Shown: piece after piece, positions 62,137-64,000 of the stretch
Layout: every line of letters begins with the position of its first letter
Position numbering within the stretch: the stretch's first letter is position 1
Assembly: GCA_021373015.1 (NCBI GenBank)
Contig: JAJFTJ010000004.1
Coordinates: 1-64,000, forward strand
Direction: 5' to 3'
Length of the DNA stretch: 64,000 nucleotides
DNA from: Nitrospiraceae bacterium
Lineage (GTDB): Bacteria > Nitrospirota > Thermodesulfovibrionia > Thermodesulfovibrionales > UBA1546
The notes under the pieces: model-generated
The model's input: the letters and a program-made list of their open reading frames with translations, nothing else
What the model was told of the DNA's origin: nothing
The model's database searches: none
Program-made: the position numbers and the translations under genes

Positions 62137-62856
62137 CTATTCTTTATTGATAGTCTTTAAAGTCCTTATTCTTGCAATCTCTTCCTGATAACCATATATA
62201 TGCCCGCCTGCGCTGTAAGCATACATCGGCCCATTTTTTAGATTTGTCTCTCCTGCAATATAGTTTTTAAGAAGTTCTATTCCGCCGAGATTAGTCGGAA
62301 AACCCGCCCACAAATCCCATGAACGGAAATAACAGCTCACAGTCAAAACCATCTCATCTTTGCGGGGGATAACTTTGAAATCAAGAAGCCTCAAGCACGG
62401 AGGGTCTAGTTTGCCGTCATTGCCGTAGCAGATATCATGGTCTTCAGGAGATCCAATCTCGACAATTGCCTGATTGGTTAGAGGAGTTTCTTTTAATAAT
62501 TGTATTACCCTGTCCATCTGCGTCCCGCCTTTTGGCATTGGATGATGTATCCTGCTTGAATATCTGTAAGTCTCATTCTCAGAAAGCTCAGGGTCCATAA
62601 GATACGCAGCAAAATAATCTTCAATGTATTCCTGTGTTGTTGGTGAAGGGATGTTAAGGCCCGGCGGAATCACAGGGATCATGTCCTCTGAAGGATGTTC
62701 TATGAAAACTGCGATGCCCGGATATTGAAGCCTGTACTGCTCATTTTCAAAAGAGCCTTTTTGGATCTTCTGGGTGTAGGCGTAATCGAAGATGTTGTAT
62801 ATCAGCTGGAACCACGCATCAGAGATTGTCTTTGCATTCAGACTGAAGAGATTCAT
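62137..62856 (-). CDS. Thymidylate synthase family, archaeal type
   Basis: 239 residues. The nucleophile C154 in DPPCLRLLDFKVI, RSWDLWAGFPTNLGGIELL (RS-D dUMP phosphate/ring contacts, N189), and AGGHIYGYQEEI (H219, Y221) correspond to the conserved ThyA positions, but the overall sequence looks like the short archaeal-type family, and the typical PCHxxxQF is replaced by PPCLRLLDF. It should make dTMP. Its N-terminal ~110 residues are specific to this subgroup. Related dNTP chemistry (dGTPase) lies 3 kb away. Confidence 0.75.
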   Translation of the reverse strand: MNLFSLNAKTISDAWFQLIYNIFDYAYTQKIQKGSFENEQYRLQYPGIAVFIEHPSEDMIPVIPPGLNIPSPTTQEYIEDYFAAYLMDPELSENETYRYSSRIHHPMPKGGTQMDRVIQLLKETPLTNQAIVEIGSPEDHDICYGNDGKLDPPCLRLLDFKVIPRKDEMVLTVSCYFRSWDLWAGFPTNLGGIELLKNYIAGETNLKNGPMYAYSAGGHIYGYQEEIARIRTLKTINKE

Positions 62857-62948
62857 TTTCCCGCCTTTCCCCCCAAAGAAATTTGTGGAATATTATACTA
62901 TGCAGGATAGATTATTTGAAACCATAACTGATTTTGTCTGGACTTAAC

Positions 62949-64000
62949 CTACACATTAAAAAGAAAATGCATCACATCTCCATTGTTCACAACATACTCC
63001 TTGCCTTCTGTGCGAAGCTTGCCTGCATTGCGCGCGCCTGATTCTCCTGTGCACTCAATGTAATCATCAAAACCAATCACCTCTGCGCGAATAAACCCGT
63101 GTTCAAAATCATCATGAATAACTGATGCTGCCTTTGGCGCTTTCCATCCGCTTTGGATCGTCCATGCGCGGACTTCTTTTACTCCTGCAGTGAAATAGCT
63201 TATTAAACCAAGTGCATGATAACCATGATGGATTATCTGATCGAGTCCGCTCTCAGACACTCCGAGAGATGAGAGGAATTCATTGCGCTCTTCATCGCTC
63301 ATCTCTGCCATTTCCTCTTCGATCTTTGCGCAGATCTTCACTGATTCTGCATTATGCTCTTCTGCAAACTTGTGAACCGCATTAACATATTTATTGTCTT
63401 CAGCCAGTCCCTTTTCATCAACATTAGCTGCGTATATCACAGGCTTTGAAGTGATCAGCCTTGTTTCTTTTGCAAGTTCCACGAATACATCTGATTCTCT
63501 TTCATCAAAGAGAACCGCTGGTTTGCCTGTGCTTAGATGATCAAAAACTTTCTTTGCCATATCAAGCAATGGCTGGATCTTTTTATCTCCCTTTGCCTGT
63601 TTGTCTAGACGCGTTATACTATTTTCCAGTGTCTGAAGATCAGCAAGCACCAGTTCTGTATTTATGACTTCTATGTCGCGCAATGGATCAATATTTCCGT
63701 CAACGTGTATTATATTTTCGTCTTCAAAACACCTTACAACATGCACTATCGCAGAGGTATCTCTTATATGAGAAAGAAATTGGTTGCCAAGTCCCTCGCC
63801 TTTTGAAGCGCCTCTTACAAGCCCTGCAATATCCGTAAATTCAACTATTGCATTCTGTATCCTTTGAGGATTAACTATTTCTGATAATTGATACAAACGT
63901 TTGTCAGGAACAGCAACGACCGCCTTATTGGGTTCTATTGTGCAGAATGGATAATTTGCTGCTGATGCATTCTGTGCCTTTGTGAGCGCATTAAAAAGTG
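62949..64000 (-). CDS. ychF: Redox-regulated ATPase YchF, partial at the window edge
   Basis: The frame is open through the right edge, so the N-terminus with the first P-loop part is missing; the last bases give LFNALTKAQNASAANYPFCT, the G1/G2 region. Then VVAVPDKRL, FTDIAGLVRGASKGEGLGNQFL, and the C-terminal TGS domain (FTAGVKEVRAWTI, EHGFIRAEVIGFDDY and VNNGDVMHFLFNV). It is an Obg-like P-loop ATPase that binds ribosomes and influences stress responses. About 90 bases separate it from the thymidylate synthase gene. Confidence 0.95.
   Translation of the reverse strand, partial: LFNALTKAQNASAANYPFCTIEPNKAVVAVPDKRLYQLSEIVNPQRIQNAIVEFTDIAGLVRGASKGEGLGNQFLSHIRDTSAIVHVVRCFEDENIIHVDGNIDPLRDIEVINTELVLADLQTLENSITRLDKQAKGDKKIQPLLDMAKKVFDHLSTGKPAVLFDERESDVFVELAKETRLITSKPVIYAANVDEKGLAEDNKYVNAVHKFAEEHNAESVKICAKIEEEMAEMSDEERNEFLSSLGVSESGLDQIIHHGYHALGLISYFTAGVKEVRAWTIQSGWKAPKAASVIHDDFEHGFIRAEVIGFDDYIECTGESGARNAGKLRTEGKEYVVNNGDVMHFLFNV

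Noticed and set aside
1-64000. CRISPR array, tRNA or rRNA genes, prophage, IS transposases
   Set aside because: No evenly spaced repeats, no tRNA T-loop pattern with acceptor pairing, no phage structural genes and no transposase were seen while reading.

Overview
The window is 64 kb of ordinary-density bacterial chromosome, AT-rich, from a Gram-negative, probably anaerobic organism. Futalosine-route menaquinone synthesis (mqnB), an Mla-type ABC system, PilMNOPQ, an RNase Y/YmdB pair, an EtfA carrying a ferredoxin domain, multihaem c-type cytochrome chemistry, a stand-alone AICAR transformylase and an archaeal-type thymidylate synthase together suggest Nitrospirota (Thermodesulfovibrio-like) or a neighbouring deep lineage. 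This placement is inference from gene content; there is no rRNA gene in the window.

Layout. 1-7.5 kb: end of mqnB, an AsmA/DUF748 protein, a cysteine desulfurase, then a minus-strand block alr-mlaE-mlaF-mlaD with tatA and mobA. 7.6-10.6 kb: a 6S RNA, a structured non-coding leader, rny and ymdB. 10.6-17.4 kb: an orphan FliA-type sigma factor, an NtrC-type regulator, an UMF1 transporter, a flavoprotein and a DUF2157/DUF4824-like membrane pair. 17.6-24 kb (minus): fabD, etfA, etfB, pmbA, queD, hpt, an FHA protein. 24.1-28.2 kb (plus): a small membrane protein and pilMNOPQ from a good sigma70 promoter. 28.2-32 kb: an aminopeptidase remnant, cutA, an NlpC/P60 lipoprotein, bactofilin, M23 peptidase, purM. 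32.1-34.9 kb (minus): a membrane-bound redox module (tetrahaem cytochrome, Tat-exported Fe-S protein, NrfD-like quinone protein). 35-41.1 kb: a methyltransferase, then surE-COG2509-pcm-helicase. 41.1-45.2 kb (minus): a RelE-like remnant, a TrxB-like protein, a CBS protein, a zinc-ribbon protein, and an ApbE / NusG-II / Gx-transporter triad. 45.4-46.0 kb: a compositionally foreign one-gene insertion that looks like an integron gene cassette. 46.1-52 kb: a short UvrA, a split YeeE/YedE transporter, an HDAC-family deacylase and AICAR transformylase. 52.2-59.3 kb: a small membrane protein, fhs, a SurA-N protein, a NUDIX gene with no canonical start codon, miaA, rlmN, an IscA-like protein and hemB. 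59.4-64 kb: a dGTPase-like HD protein, a CxGH-motif protein of unknown family, DUF488, an archaeal-type thymidylate synthase, and ychF cut by the window edge.

Themes. Fhs supplies 10-formyl-tetrahydrofolate and AICAR transformylase consumes it, with PurM also present. The electron-transfer genes (EtfAB, the NrfD module, ApbE with its partners) point to respiratory flavin/haem chemistry at the membrane. Envelope genes (Mla, Tat, PilMNOPQ, bactofilin with M23 peptidase, NlpC/P60) are prominent. The most unusual parts are the lone integron-like cassette, the dGTPase/CxGH/DUF488 group, the UvrA lacking its insertion domain, an attenuator-like repeat in front of the 68-residue gene after fhs, and several gene remnants.
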